From Tupaia tana (Eukaryota; Chordata; Mammalia; Scandentia; Tupaiidae): DNA of 64,000 nucleotides. Every line of letters starts with the position of its first letter. The stretch's first letter is position 1. The translations under genes and the position numbers were made by a program. Under the pieces are notes generated by a model. It worked only from the letters and a program-made list of their open reading frames with translations. It was not told the origin of the DNA and made no database searches. The stretch spans positions 4,531,985 to 4,595,984 of the forward strand of contig JAKSZU010000011.1 in assembly GCA_026018925.1 (NCBI GenBank). Reading direction: 5' to 3'. This document shows, one piece after another, positions 21,425 to 31,449 of this stretch.

Positions 21425-21862
21425 TCTTTCTTTTTTTTTTTAATTTGAAATGTTCTTTATTCTTTTGTTTTTTTTAAATTATTAAACTTTATTTATTTAT
21501 TTTAAGTTGACCAGAGAGGGACAGAGCGAGAGAAAGGAAACGTGAGAAAGGAAGCCACCAGGTCCAGGACTTGAACCACGGTCGGCCATGTGGGAGTCCG
21601 GTGCCCTTAACCACCACGCCACCTGCCGGCCCGAAATGTTCTTTATTCTTAAAATGACTTCAGTATTATTATTATATACTTCATCAATGTTTTCTAGATG
21701 GTTTTCTAAAGCTCTAAAAAGGACATTCAGAGGCAAGGGAGGGAAAACTCAGGGAGAGTAGTAAATTAAAAGCAATTTCACTAGTGACTAAAGGAGACAT
21801 TCTAACAGGGAATGACCTTGAGTTGTCTGTTTGAACGAATATAAATGTCTAATTAATTGGCA
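21425..21862 (-). pseudogene. Retrocopy of an unidentified mRNA 3' end, with nested SINE-B
   Basis: TSD ggaactcctttctt at 21411-21424 and 21863-21876 inside L1. A poly-T at about 21431-21441 marks the 3' end on the minus strand, with aataaagaacatttcaaatt placing an AATAAA about 18 nt before the tail. About 270 bp of source transcript remain after removing the SINE-B. An unassigned frame contains RALENHLENIDEVYNNN. I cannot identify the source gene. Confidence 0.75.
21465..21632 (-). mobile_element. SINE-B nested in retrocopy in L1
   Basis: A perfect 18-bp TSD, gaaatgttctttattctt, at 21447-21464 and 21633-21650. This is the third level of nesting. Confidence 0.96.
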
Positions 21863-22036
21863 GGAACTCCTTTCTTCAGCTCTACTTCATTCAACTTTTT
21901 GTTCATATATAGAAATGCTATAGATTTTTGGATATTGATTTTGTATCCTGCCACTTCACTGTATTCACTTATTACTTCAAAAGGTTTTTTCATGGAGACC
22001 TTTGGGTCTTCTAAGTATACCATCATGTCATCTGTG

Positions 22037-22204
22037 ATTATTTATTATTGCTTTAATTTGCTATAGAGCACATGTGCTCACTAGAGATAGAGACAGAGAA
22101 TGCAAGAGAAGGAAACTGAAAACGCAAGCCACCAGCTCTGGGACTCAAACCATGGCTGGCCATGTGGGAGTCCAGGACCTTAACACCACGCCACCTGCTG
22201 GCCT
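22037..22204 (-). mobile_element. SINE-B variant at L1 edge
   Basis: Body gcaagccaccagctctggga and right end caccacgccacctgctggcc. The stretch 22205-23003 shows no gene; parts may be old LINE or DNA-transposon debris that I cannot assign. Confidence 0.88.
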
Positions 22205-23036
22205 GTGTAATTTTTTCTTCAAGTAATATTTTCTCCTCAAAGGAAGACCCATCCTCTTCCTAGGGTACTCAGGTTAGCCCACTTCTCTCTCAGTAGCTCT
22301 TCTGATACCTGGTACCTTCTTTTGGTGACCAGGTAAAATGCTTCAGGGTCTCTAAGTGATGACATATGCCAAGGATAAAGGTAAACCTCCTCACTGTAGT
22401 CAAAAATTGAACAGTGCAAGCAAGTCACTCATGTGGCATCCCAAACATCCAGTCCAGCTCTTAGTCAGGAACCTAGAAGCCCCAGGATACCTTGCTTAGG
22501 CCTTTGCCGGGAGCATACTGTCAGGTGGTCAGGAAGGCAAAGAGAGAAACGGCCTCTGAAGAAGAGAGAGGCAGAATGAGCCTGTGGATCTCCACAAAGC
22601 CTGCACTCTCTCCCTGTAAACAGCAGCAGAACACTCCCTGGGATCCATCTACCTAGTGCCACTAAAAACTGTGTACAGGCTGACTCTGTGCCGGGATCTC
22701 TACTTCTCCAGAGATTTCTTCACTGCCCTATGCAGATGGTGCTTTGGTTTAGTTATTTAGTTTGTTATATAAGGGGTGTCCATGAAGCTGCCATCCGAAA
22801 CAAAACAAAGCCCAGCAAAAACGACCTTGAGCGTCCACTTGCCCTGTCTCTTCCCACTTGAATGGTATCCTGAATCTGGTGTTTACCGTTCCTTGCTTTT
22901 CTCCTTATATGGTTTATAACTTTCTTTTTACAGTGGAAGTTTTCAAACATGCACAAAGCTAAAGAAACTAGGCTGGTGAACCCACATGGACCTATTGTTC
23001 CAATTCTAATTCTTTTTAAAAATTATTTTATTTATT

Positions 23037-23296
23037 GGGACCAGCAGTTAGTGTAATAGCTATGTCACGGAACTCCCATATAGTCGACCGCGGTTCGAGT
23101 CCCAGACCCAGTGGCTTAAATTCATGCCGGGCGCATGTGTGTGCATGCCCAAGATCCCGAGAGGAGAATGGAGGAGAAGGGATTGCGGTGTGGCCATCCC
23201 CCCTGGGGGATGATTTCTTGCTTTCTGTCTCTCCGTCTCTCTTTGTCTTTCTGGCGAGCGCATGTGCCCTATAGCAAAAAACCTCTCCCCCCCAAA
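23037..23296 (+). mobile_element. SINE-A, left arm of inverted pair
   Basis: The head is gggaccagcagttagtgtaa and the end ccctatagcaaaaaacctct. Directly followed by an antisense SINE-A. Confidence 0.95.
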
Positions 23297-23569
23297 ATTA
23301 TTATTATTATTATTTTTTGAGAGGTTTTCGCTATAGGGTGCGTGTGCTCGCCAGACAGACAGAGAGAGACAGAGAGACAGAAAGCGAGAAATCACCCACC
23401 AGGGGGGATGGCCACGCCGCAATCCCTTATCCTCCATTCTCCTCTCAGGATCTTGGGCACGCACGCACATGCGCCCGGCGTGAGTTTAAGCCACCGGGTC
23501 CGGAACACGAACTGCGGTTGACTACATGGGAATCCAGCGACATAGCCATTATGCTAACTGCTGGTCCCC
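23297..23569 (-). mobile_element. SINE-A, right arm of inverted pair
   Basis: (TTA)n then ttgagaggttttcgctatag. It ends ctaactgctggtcccc. Confidence 0.95.
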
Positions 23570-23632
23570 CAAATTATTTTTTTTATTATTATATATTTTT
23601 AAAGTTTGCTATAGAGTGTGTGTGCTCAACAG

Positions 23633-23667
<35 letters not shown>

Positions 23668-23819
23668 AAGTGAGAAAGAAAGTCACCAGATCCAGGACGT
23701 GAACCATGGTCAACCATGTGGGAGTCTAGCACCTCAACCACCATGCCACCTGCTGACCTCACCTTCAAGTCTAATTCTTTATTCACAACCGGTCTTGCCC
23801 TCTCCTGTTTCTACGTTCT

Positions 23820-23998
23820 TTTTTAAAAAACGAATTATTTACTTATTTAGTTACATTTATTATTATCATTTTTTAAATTTGACCAGAGAGAGAGAGAAAA
23901 AAAGGGAAAATGAGAAATCAAGCTGCCAGGTCTAAGACTTAAATTGCCATAGGTCATGTGGGAGTCCAGTGACTAACTACCACGTCACCTGCTGGCCC
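23820..23998 (-). mobile_element. SINE-B
   Basis: TSD-like tgtttctac on both sides (about 23807 and 24000). It ends cacgtcacctgctggccc. Confidence 0.88.
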
Positions 23999-24057
23999 TG
24001 TGTTTCTACACTTTTTAAGCAGTTTTACTATGTTCATGTTTGTTCCTAAGGGGTATT

Positions 24058-24300
24058 TATTTTAAAAATATTTTGAGTGGGGCAGAGAGGGTGTGTGTAT
24101 TCACTGGAGAAAGACAGAGAGAAAAAGAGAAAGAGAGAGAAATCAGTCCTCCTATGGAGCCTGGTCACAATTCTCTTTCCTCCTTCAGGATTCTGAAGTG
24201 TCCAGTGTGTAAGCCACTGGGACTGGGCTTGAACCCCAGTCAGCCATGTGGGATTGTGCTTCCTCTCACGGCCCTCAACAGCTGTGCTATGGGGCCAGCC
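24058..24300 (-). mobile_element. Old tRNA-SINE (A-old related)
   Basis: It contains cagtcagccatgtgggattg and ends gctatggggccagcc. The middle is much diverged. Confidence 0.75.
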
Positions 24301-24304
24301 TGGA

Positions 24305-24570
24305 AGGAAATTCTGACACATGCTATGACAGGGCTGAACCTTGCAGACACTGTGGTAAATGAGATAAACCAGTCACAGAAAGACAACACTGCGTGATCCC
24401 ACTTACACAAGGTGTGCCGAGGAGCCAAGTTCATAGAGACAGAAAGTAGGATGTGGTTGCCAGGAGTTGGGGAAAGAGGGGGGTGAGGACTTATCATGTA
24501 ATGGGCACAGAGATGAGAAGAGTTGTGTAGATGGATAGCAGTGATGGCTGCACAAAACGCAAACGTACTT
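24305..24570 (+). mobile_element. Old L1 (L1M type) 3' fragment
   Basis: acaccttgcagacactgtgg-type text, tgagataaaccagtcacaga and ggttgccaggagttggggaa are typical of the 3' region of old L1M elements. Confidence 0.65.
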
Positions 24571-24774
24571 AGCACTACTTAAAAATGATGGCGATGGCGA
24601 TCGTGATGTGTATTTTGCATTATGTGTATTTTGTCAAACAACAACAAAAAAGCCACATAACAGCATCTATGTGTGCAATCAAATTGCCATTAATTTTTTT
24701 CTGTTCAATAACATTTTATTAAACAGACATTCTTTAGATCCTGTGTCAGGTACCAGGGCTCCCAAGAAGAATAA

Positions 24775-24930
24775 GGTCCTGCTAATGATAACGTATAGGA
24801 TAATGTCTTTGTATACACTGTATTCGTGCTGGGAAAACAAAACAAAACAAAACAAAACAAAACACATGTTTTGTGCACTGTAAAGGAATATGGTGATTAA
24901 ATGTAAATAATAAATATATTTTTAAAAAGA
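24775..24930 (+). mobile_element. L1 3' terminal fragment
   Basis: gataatgtctttgtatacac and actgtaaaggaatatggtga match the L1 3' ends at 28440-28540 and 38770-38880. It contains an (AAAAC)n stretch at 24836-24866. Confidence 0.7.
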
Positions 24931-24954
24931 TGTTATTACACACAATATCATCAA

Positions 24955-24990
24955 CAAAAAAAAAAAAAAAAAAGAAAAGAAAAAATAAGG
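24955..24990. repeat. A-rich tract
   Basis: About 20 A followed by A/G-rich sequence. Confidence 0.85.
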
Positions 24991-25075
24991 CCTGTCTCTG
25001 ACCTCAGAAGTTGAGGTCTAGGTGGGGGGGAGGCAGATATCTCAAGTGTTTTAGTTGCTAAAGGCCTGTCAATGA

Positions 25076-25538
25076 TGGCCGGCAGGTGCCATGGTGGTTA
25101 AGGGTGCTGGACTCCCACATGGCTGACCATGGTTCAAGCCCCGGACTGGGTGGCTAGCTTTCTCACTTTCCCTCTCTCTCTCTCTCTCTCTCTCTGTCCT
25201 CTCTGGTCAAATTAAAATAAATAAATAGGGACCAGCAGTTGGTGTAATGGCTATGTCGCTAGACTCCCATGTAGTCCACTGCAGTTTGAGTCCTGGACCT
25301 GGTGGCTTAAACTCATACCGGGCATGTGTGTGCGTGCCCAGGATCCCAAGAGAATGGAGGAGAAGGGATTGCAGCGTGACCATCCTCCCTGGGGGTGATT
25401 TCTTGCTTTCTGTCTCTATGTCTCTGTCTTTCTGGCGAGCACACATGTCCTATAGCAAAAACCTCTAAAAAAATAGATAAATAAAAATAAATAAAGTTAA
25501 ATAAAATAATTCTTAAAAACAAAAACAAAAACAAAACA
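25076..25538 (+). mobile_element. SINE-B with SINE-A inserted in its tail
   Basis: TSD aaaggcctgtcaatga (25060-25075) and aaaggcctatcagtga (25539-25554). The SINE-B head is tggccggcaggtgccatggt. The rest of the tail, ending in (aaaac)n, is at 25483-25538. Confidence 0.93.
25228..25482 (+). mobile_element. SINE-A nested in SINE-B tail
   Basis: The head is gggaccagcagttggtgtaa and the end tcctatagcaaaaacctct. aaataaata surrounds it on both sides. Confidence 0.93.
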
Positions 25539-25626
25539 AAAGGCCTATCAGTGACACAAAGGGCATAGGGGAGTGAGTGGCTGGTTCTTCCTGGGAGGCC
25601 ACAGTGAAGGTCATGGAGACTTTTTG

Positions 25627-25855
25627 GGGGCCCAAATGGTGGGGCAGTGGTAACATGCAATGTTCTGTGAGGCTGATTGACATGTGAAGGGTCCAGGTTC
25701 GTGTCTGGAGACTTCCCTGAGAACACCAAGCTTGCACTTACTTATGAGCCAAGGCTGACTGGAGCTGCGAGTGGATCATGGCATCAAGACCCTGTTAGGA
25801 ATTCTGTCCCTCTCTCTTCCTCCTCTTTCAGAAGAAATATATTTTAAAATTACTA

Positions 25856-25860
<5 letters not shown>
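25627..25860 (+). mobile_element. SINE-C
   Basis: It has ggtggggcagtggtaacatg, catcaagaccctgttaggaa and an A-rich end leading into a (GA)n tract. Confidence 0.88.

Positions 25861-25900
<40 letters not shown>
25860..25900. repeat. (GA)n microsatellite
   Basis: About 20 AG units following the SINE-C tail. Confidence 0.95.
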
Positions 25901-25901
<1 letters not shown>

Positions 25902-26286
25902 CCCTTCTGGAAAGTATAACCTGTGATCTAAATCCTGAAATCTGAAAAAGTAGTCACCAAGCATCGAGGAGTTAGAGAGGGAGAGATTGGAGTGATGGCG
26001 GGGACCACGGTGTGCTGGGGCCTTCACAGCTCTCCATTTGGCTATTAGGGGACTGAGGCAACATAGGAAGCCTGGGCCAGCAGCTGATGGTGTAGAGAAG
26101 AAGGCAAAATCCAGACCACAGAGGGCCTCAGGGCCTGCCGCCATGTTTGGACACTCCCTGCAGGTGGTGGGAAGTGACTGAAGGCTCTGAGCACGAAAGT
26201 GACAGCATCACTTTGAGGTTAGAGCCATCGCTCAGCAGCCCAGGGTTACTGATCCTATTTGTTCACTGCTGTTTCCAGACTAGATA

Positions 26287-26366
26287 CTGGGTTGTCGGAA
26301 AACTCGACTCATTTTTGCATAGATAAACATAAAAAAAAATACGTCATGACTTTTCTGACAACCGTG
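26287..26366. mobile_element. 80-bp mariner-like MITE
   Basis: It starts ctgggttgtcggaaaact and ends acttttctgacaaccgtg. The termini are inverted repeats of about 25-30 bp. It is flanked by TA on both sides (26285-26286 and 26367-26368), as in Tc1/mariner insertion. The length equals that of the copy at 46722-46801. No transposase is encoded. The region 26369-27136 shows no gene I can support. Confidence 0.85.
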
Positions 26367-27136
26367 TAGTAGCTGATAAAAAGCTGAAATGTCTAGTGCT
26401 GTTATGCCTCTTGGGCCTAAATAATATATGCAAGTTTATAAAATGCATATTAGACCAAAATTGTTCATGGAAAGAGCATTTGGGTTGGCTCTTGTGATTC
26501 CAACAGCAGAGAACATTCCTCTATGCCATTTTCTTAGCAATATTTCAAATGGAGCTTTATTGATTATGACCTTGTATTTCATCTCAAGCAGCTTTCAAAT
26601 TAAAAAAAAAACAAAACAGACTTATGTAACCATCTCTACTTAATACTCAAGAGCCTTGCATATTCTCAGTGAAAAAGGAAACTAATACACTATACTGGCA
26701 GCTACACACAAACCTAGAGTTTATTATCTGAGACAACAACCCAAATCCTGAAGCTTGTCCCAGAAAACTCCATGGAGGGTGAAGGACTCCCCATCAGCTA
26801 TGGCTGTAATATCTATGAAGTATGAGCAGGGCTGTCAGGATTCTAAGAGAAAAAGCAAATTATTGGTATCCTGAGGCCTTGCTGGATGGTAGTACTTCTG
26901 TTTTCACCAGGCCACAAAGAACTCTCTTCCAGCTATTCCAGGGCAAATAGATATCCTTCCTCAGGCCTCACTACTCTCTACTTCATTGAATTTAGGAAGA
27001 ACATGAAGTCCTTTAGGATTTCTAACATTTTCTGGTATTAGACGAAGTATCAAAAATCTTTCTCACAGAAATTTCAGGAACTCTGCACCAAGTAACTCAG
27101 AAAGCCTATCCTTTCCAGACAAGCCAGTGTGTTTTG

Positions 27137-27354
27137 TTGTTTATTTATTTTTAAAAACAGTCCCTTGGGTTTTTTTAAAAGAATTATTCATTTTATTTAT
27201 TATTATTTTTAATTTGCTACAGGGTACATGTGCTCTCCAGAGAGACAAAGAGAAAGAGAAAGAGTGAGAAAGCAAGCTGTCAGGTCCACAACTTGAACCA
27301 CCGTCGGCCATGTGGGAGTCCAGAGCCTTAACCACTACACCACCTGCTGGCCCC
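27137..27354 (-). mobile_element. SINE-B
   Basis: TSD aagccagtgtgttttg (27121-27136) and aagccagtatgttttt (27355-27370). The poly-A-equivalent region is unusually long and mixed. 27371-27667 shows no feature. Confidence 0.9.
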
Positions 27355-27667
27355 AAGCCAGTATGTTTTTGACCTTTGTATTTAGTGAAATGAAAAACTT
27401 TATAGAGCATTTCTTTCCCTAGCTCCAGCTTTGATAGAGCATTTGCAAAACCTCCTGAGCATTATTCTCACAAACTGGGACCAGGGGATCTGAGGGTCTG
27501 AGCTCATATCACTCAGTTCTCTTGAAAGTTCAAGGTGACACCTTGATAAGGTTTGTGAACAAAAAGTAGCAGTAACACCATGAACTTTCCAAGTAGCAAA
27601 GAAAAGGCATGAGCATGTTATTTCATTACGTTTCCTCTTGACAGAAGATTATATTACTCTCATCTAG

Positions 27668-27894
27668 AACCATGATTCTCAATTGGAGGTGATTTGATAC
27701 CCAAGGGACATGTGGCAATATTTGGGGACATTTTTCATTGTCATGAGTAGTGCTACTGGCGTCAGGTGGGTAGAGATCAGGAATGTTGCTAACGTAAAGT
27801 ACATGACTGTACGTACATGACTGCCTTCTCCCCACCCCCACCACCTTCAGCAAAGAATCTAATAGTCTCCTATGCCAATGGTGTCAAGATTAAA
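27668..27894. mobile_element. MER20-type hAT-Charlie DNA transposon
   Basis: ccatgattctcaattggagg, gggacatgtggcaatatttg, gtgctactggcgtcaggtgg and ccaatggtgtcaagattaaa appear in MER20 order. Confidence 0.8.
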
Positions 27895-27907
27895 AACTCT
27901 GGTCTAG

Positions 27908-28160
27908 GGGCCAGTAGGTGGCATAGGTCGTTAAGGTGTTGAATTTCCACATGGTTGACCAGGGTTTGAGTCCCGGACACAGAGCCTTTAAACTCATGCC
28001 AGGTGCCTGTGCATATGTGCTTTAAATCCCCAGAGGAAAATGGAGGAGAAAGGATTGTGGTGTGGCCATCTCTCCTGGGGGATGGTTTCTGGCTTTCTGT
28101 CTCCCTGCCTCTCCAGGCAAGCACATGTGTCCAATAGCAAATATCTCTGCCCCCAAAAAG
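27908..28160 (+). mobile_element. SINE-A-old, first unit of a composite insertion
   Basis: It starts ggggccagtaggtggcatag just after aactctggtctag (27895-27907). Its own 3' end, ccaatagcaaatatctctgc, lacks the matching TSD. That copy lies at 29165-29177, after the second SINE end. Confidence 0.88.
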
Positions 28161-28368
28161 GAACTGGACAGGGATTTCTTGTGGTGAGCAGCCCAGTCTG
28201 AGCAAACATGGTGACCTTTAGACACATTCAGAAACCCAGTTTCATGAGCTGTCATTTGCAGGGCAATGAAAGCAATTAACATATGAATATAATAGCTGTG
28301 TGTTGCTATCAAAACCACAGAGCAATATTGGGTTAAAGGAAGTCACATGTGTTTATCAGAATTGGCCT

Positions 28369-28560
28369 TGAAAGAATAAAATAATAATAATAACCTGCAA
28401 AAATGAAAAGCTATTTGATAATGATGAAGATGTGGATAGTAATGTCTTTATCTTGACTGATATGCATGGTAATCATGCTTGAAAAAAATGTTCTACACTG
28501 TAAAGATATATGTGATTAAGTAAAATTAAAAAATATAACAATAAAACATTTAAAAAGAAA
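28369..28560 (+). mobile_element. L1 3' end, 5'-truncated, inside LTR
   Basis: TSD agaattggcc at 28359-28368 and 28561-28570. It has the conserved 3' text gaaaagctatttgataatga and atatatgtgattaagt. Confidence 0.85.
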
Positions 28561-28771
28561 AGAATTGGCCCCAAAACATCAGAGAAACTACGTGGAACCA
28601 GTTGTCATCTCATCTTCAGCCGATTAACATCCAAAAACAACTGGCTTTGTATTCCACTTCCCCTTCCCCCATTTTTCTGCCCTTTATAAGAATAAACCTG
28701 GGACCAGTTTGGGGTTGTGGTTATTGCCATCAGAGAAGTCAGACCCACCCAATACTTGTTTTCCTTCTTCT

Positions 28772-28965
28772 TCTTTTTAAATTAATTATCTATTTTTTAT
28801 TTAATTATTTTTATTTAACTTTATTCATTCATTCATTTCAATTTGACCAGAGAGGGAGAAAGCGAGGGATTGGGGGGAGGGAGTGAGAAAGCAACGCATC
28901 AGGTCTGGGACCTGAACCACGTGGGAGTCCAGCATCCTCAGCCACCATGCCAACTGCCAGTCCCC
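28772..28965 (-). mobile_element. SINE-B inside LTR
   Basis: It interrupts the LTR between acttgttttccttc and tgatcctcacttttc. It has the end tttcaatttgaccagagagg. Confidence 0.9.
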
Positions 28966-29078
28966 TGATCCTCACTTTTCTATACTTGTATGTCTGTGTG
29001 TGTTTATTTTTATGTTTATTTCTAATCCCCAGTCCCCCTTATTCAAAAAAACATGTTCTGCCAAGCGAGTCCCTGGCA

Positions 29079-29163
29079 ATTTTTCACCTTCTTTCTCTGT
29101 CTCTGACAAGTGCATGTGCTCTGTAACAAAAATCTCTCTCTCTAAAAAAAAAAAAAAAAAAAA
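29079..29163 (+). mobile_element. SINE 3' part, second unit of the composite insertion
   Basis: ttctttctctgtctctgaca, gctctgtaacaaaaatctct and a long poly-A, followed by the TSD aactctggtctag at 29165-29177. Confidence 0.8.
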
Positions 29164-29177
29164 GAACTCTGGTCTAG

Positions 29178-29900
29178 AGCTGGAATGCAGGTACCTGTGT
29201 GCCCACCATTTAGTTCTCTCAGGAAGTCAAGCTTTTCTGCCTACCTGAACCACTTTTTCCTTTTGCAATGATGGGAGTTTTAGCAAGGTGCAAAACCAGA
29301 CTACATTTCCAAGCCTCCTCTGTAGTTAGCGTGGTCACGTGACTTGCTATTATCAGTGGAATGGGAGCTAGTGATGTGTGCCACTCCTGGCACAGGTTTC
29401 TCAGAATTCTTCTCCTCTACTTTTTTCCTAGATTTTGACCACAGGGTATGTGGGCTTACTCGAGAGAAACAGAGAGAGGGAAAGTGAGAAATCACCCCCT
29501 GGGGGGATGGGCACGCTACAATACCTTCTCCTCCATTCCCCTTGCAGGATTTTGGGCATGCATATACATGTGCCCAGTGTGTTTCTCAAGCCTCTGGGTC
29601 TTGGGCTCAAACTGCACAGTTGGTCATGTGGGATCCAGAGCCTTAACCACTACACCATCTGCTGGTACTCGCTTTCCCCTTTTGCTAGTGAGATATAGAT
29701 GACAACTAGGTTTTATGGCAGAGTCACAATAGAAGTCTGCATCTCTGAATCACATTACAGAGAGCAGCCTATTCACCACAGATACATGCTTCAGTCTGCT
29801 ATATGAGTGAGAAATAAACTTCTTTTGTATTTGAGTCAATTATACATCTTTGAATCTATTTGTCACTATGGCTTATGTCATCCTAGGTAATAAACAGCTA
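29178..29900 (+). mobile_element. Degenerate ancient mammalian repeat, unassigned
   Basis: ctacatttccaagcctcctc, gtggtcacgtgacttgctat and tatgagtgagaaataaactt give the impression of a MaLR/LTR-type element. A SINE (29420-29669) splits it. The assignment is tentative. Confidence 0.35.
29420..29669 (-). mobile_element. SINE-A-old
   Basis: Starts ctagattttgaccacagggt and ends caccatctgctggtac. Confidence 0.9.
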
Positions 29901-30074
29901 ATTCCCAAAAACCTTATATTGATACTGGGAGCCTTAGGAGCAGAGAGTTCTGAATGAGGCAGACCTAGCAGAGATCTTTGCCCCTGAGATACACTCGGAG
30001 TCTTCCTTCCCTAACTGGTAGGACAGCACCACCCAAGCCTGCCATCCACGGGGCCCTTGCTTTGCTTAGTACAA

Positions 30075-30590
30075 TTTTTTTTTTTTTTTTGAGAGAGAGA
30101 TTTATACACTATAGGGCATGTACACTTGCCAGATAGACTGAAAGTGAGAAATCACTCTCCAGGAGGGATGGCCAAGATACAATCCCTTCTCTTCCTGGAA
30201 TCTTGGGCACACATGCACATGCACCCGGTGTGAGTTCCTTTTTTTTTGGAGAGGTTTTTGCTAGAGGGCACATGCGCTCACCAGAAAGACAGAGAGAGAC
30301 AGACAGAAAGTGAGAAATCACCCCCCAGGGGGATGGCACGCTGCAATCCCTTCTCCTCCATTCTCCCCTCAGGATCTAGGGCATGCATGCACATGCGCCC
30401 GGCGTGAGTTTAAGCCACCGGGTCCAGGACTCAAACTGCAGTGGGCTACATGGGAGTTCTCAGCGACACAGCTATTACGTTAACTGCTGGTCCCCCCGGT
30501 GTGAGTTTCAAGGCACCAGATCCAGGACTTGAACCACAGTCAGCCATATGGGAATCCAGTGATGCAACTCTTATGCCATCTGCTGGTCAC
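30075..30590 (-). mobile_element. SINE-A-old hosting an internal SINE-A
   Basis: TSD agtacaa at 30068-30074 and 30593-30599. The host is split inside its body at the gtgtgagtt motif. Confidence 0.9.
30237..30494 (-). mobile_element. SINE-A nested at the internal site of a SINE
   Basis: TSD cccggtgtgagtt at 30224-30236 and 30495-30507. The site is the host's own aaactcacaccggg stretch. Confidence 0.93.
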
Positions 30591-31067
30591 TCAGTACAAC
30601 CTCGAGTTCAGGAATAAATTTTTATATGACCCCCTGCTCTGTGATTTCAGTTACATCACCATATAGGGCACATTGGTTACCATGATGCTTCATTTTATGC
30701 TCTGACCCAGGGGATCATGGTGTAGGAAACACACTTGCTTGGATCATGGAGTGGCCAGATATGTGGTCAGACATTATTCTAGGTGTCTGTGAAGGTGCTT
30801 TTGGATAAAGTTAACATGTGCACCTATAGACTGAGTAAAGCGGATTGCCTCCCCAGTGTGGTGGGCCTCATCCCATCAGTTGAGAAGGACTTAATAGGGA
30901 ACTCTCCCTGTCTGACTGTGTGAGCTGGGACATTGGTCTTTTCCTGCCTTTAGAATCAAATAGAAACATCAGCTCTTCTTGGGTCTGAAGCTTGTTAGTT
31001 TTCAGACTGGAACTTACACCACTGTCTCTCCTGGGTCTTCAGCTTGCTGACTGAGGATCTTGGGACT

Positions 31068-31319
31068 TTTCTTTTTTAGTTTTGCTGTAGGTCACATGAG
31101 CTCACTAGAGACAGACAGAGAGTAAGAGATAAAGTGAAAATCATCCCCTGGAGGGGATGGCCACACTATAATCCCTTCTCTTCTAATCTCCTCTTGGGAT
31201 TTTGGGCACACATGCACATGTGCTCAGTGTGTTTTCAAGCCGCTGGGTCTAGGACTTGAACCACACAGTTAGCCATGTGGGATCTAGCTTTCTTAACCTC
31301 TGTGTCACCTGCTGGCCCA
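31068..31319 (-). mobile_element. SINE-A-old
   Basis: ttttgctgtaggtcacatga at the left and gtcacctgctggccc at the right. The flanks atcttgggactttt and atcttaggatttct are a decayed TSD. Confidence 0.9.
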
Positions 31320-31388
31320 TATCTTAGGATTTCTTAGCCACCATAATTGTGTGAGTCAGTTTCTTAGAGTAAATCTCTCTCCAACTAT

Positions 31389-31446
<58 letters not shown>
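31389..31446. repeat. (CA)n microsatellite
   Basis: About 29 CA units with one interruption (aaac). Confidence 0.95.

Positions 31447-31449
<3 letters not shown>

Larger units (their letters stand above)
18600..22036 (-). mobile_element. 5'-truncated L1 (ORF2 C-terminal part and 3' UTR), with nested insertions
   Basis: The minus-strand translation shows L1 ORF2 C-terminal blocks in broken frames: [35 protein letters not shown] and KWCWKN. The 3' UTR runs from about 19800 down to 18600. The copy is split by the RPS8 retrocopy (18847-19550) and by a nested retrocopy plus SINE-B (21425-21862). Stops and frameshifts make it inactive. A SINE-B lies at its 5' edge. Confidence 0.9.
23016..23769 (-). 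mobile_element. SINE-B with two SINE-A copies in its tail
   Basis: The TSD tctaattcttt at about 23005-23015 and 23770-23780 encloses the block. The SINE-B proper is at 23571-23757, with an expanded (GA)n at 23637-23664. Confidence 0.85.
28180..29078 (+). mobile_element. Solo ERV LTR with L1 and SINE-B insertions
   Basis: It begins tgtggtgagc and ends ccctggca. Flanks are atttct and attttt (near 6-bp TSD). It includes a TATA-like gccctttataagaataaacc region at about 28680 and the U5 ending aaacatgttctgccaag. Homologous LTRs lie at 37.6-38.0 and 50.4-51.1 kb. There are no internal viral genes. Confidence 0.7.

Noticed and set aside
23037..23110. tRNA-like sequences with A and B boxes as possible tRNA genes
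   Set aside because: Each is continuous with a SINE body and an A tail and lacks a proper acceptor stem. They are SINE heads.
26428..26643. A 71-residue frame with a hydrophobic stretch
   Set aside because: AT-rich, no promoter or splice context, no recognised family. Chance is more likely.
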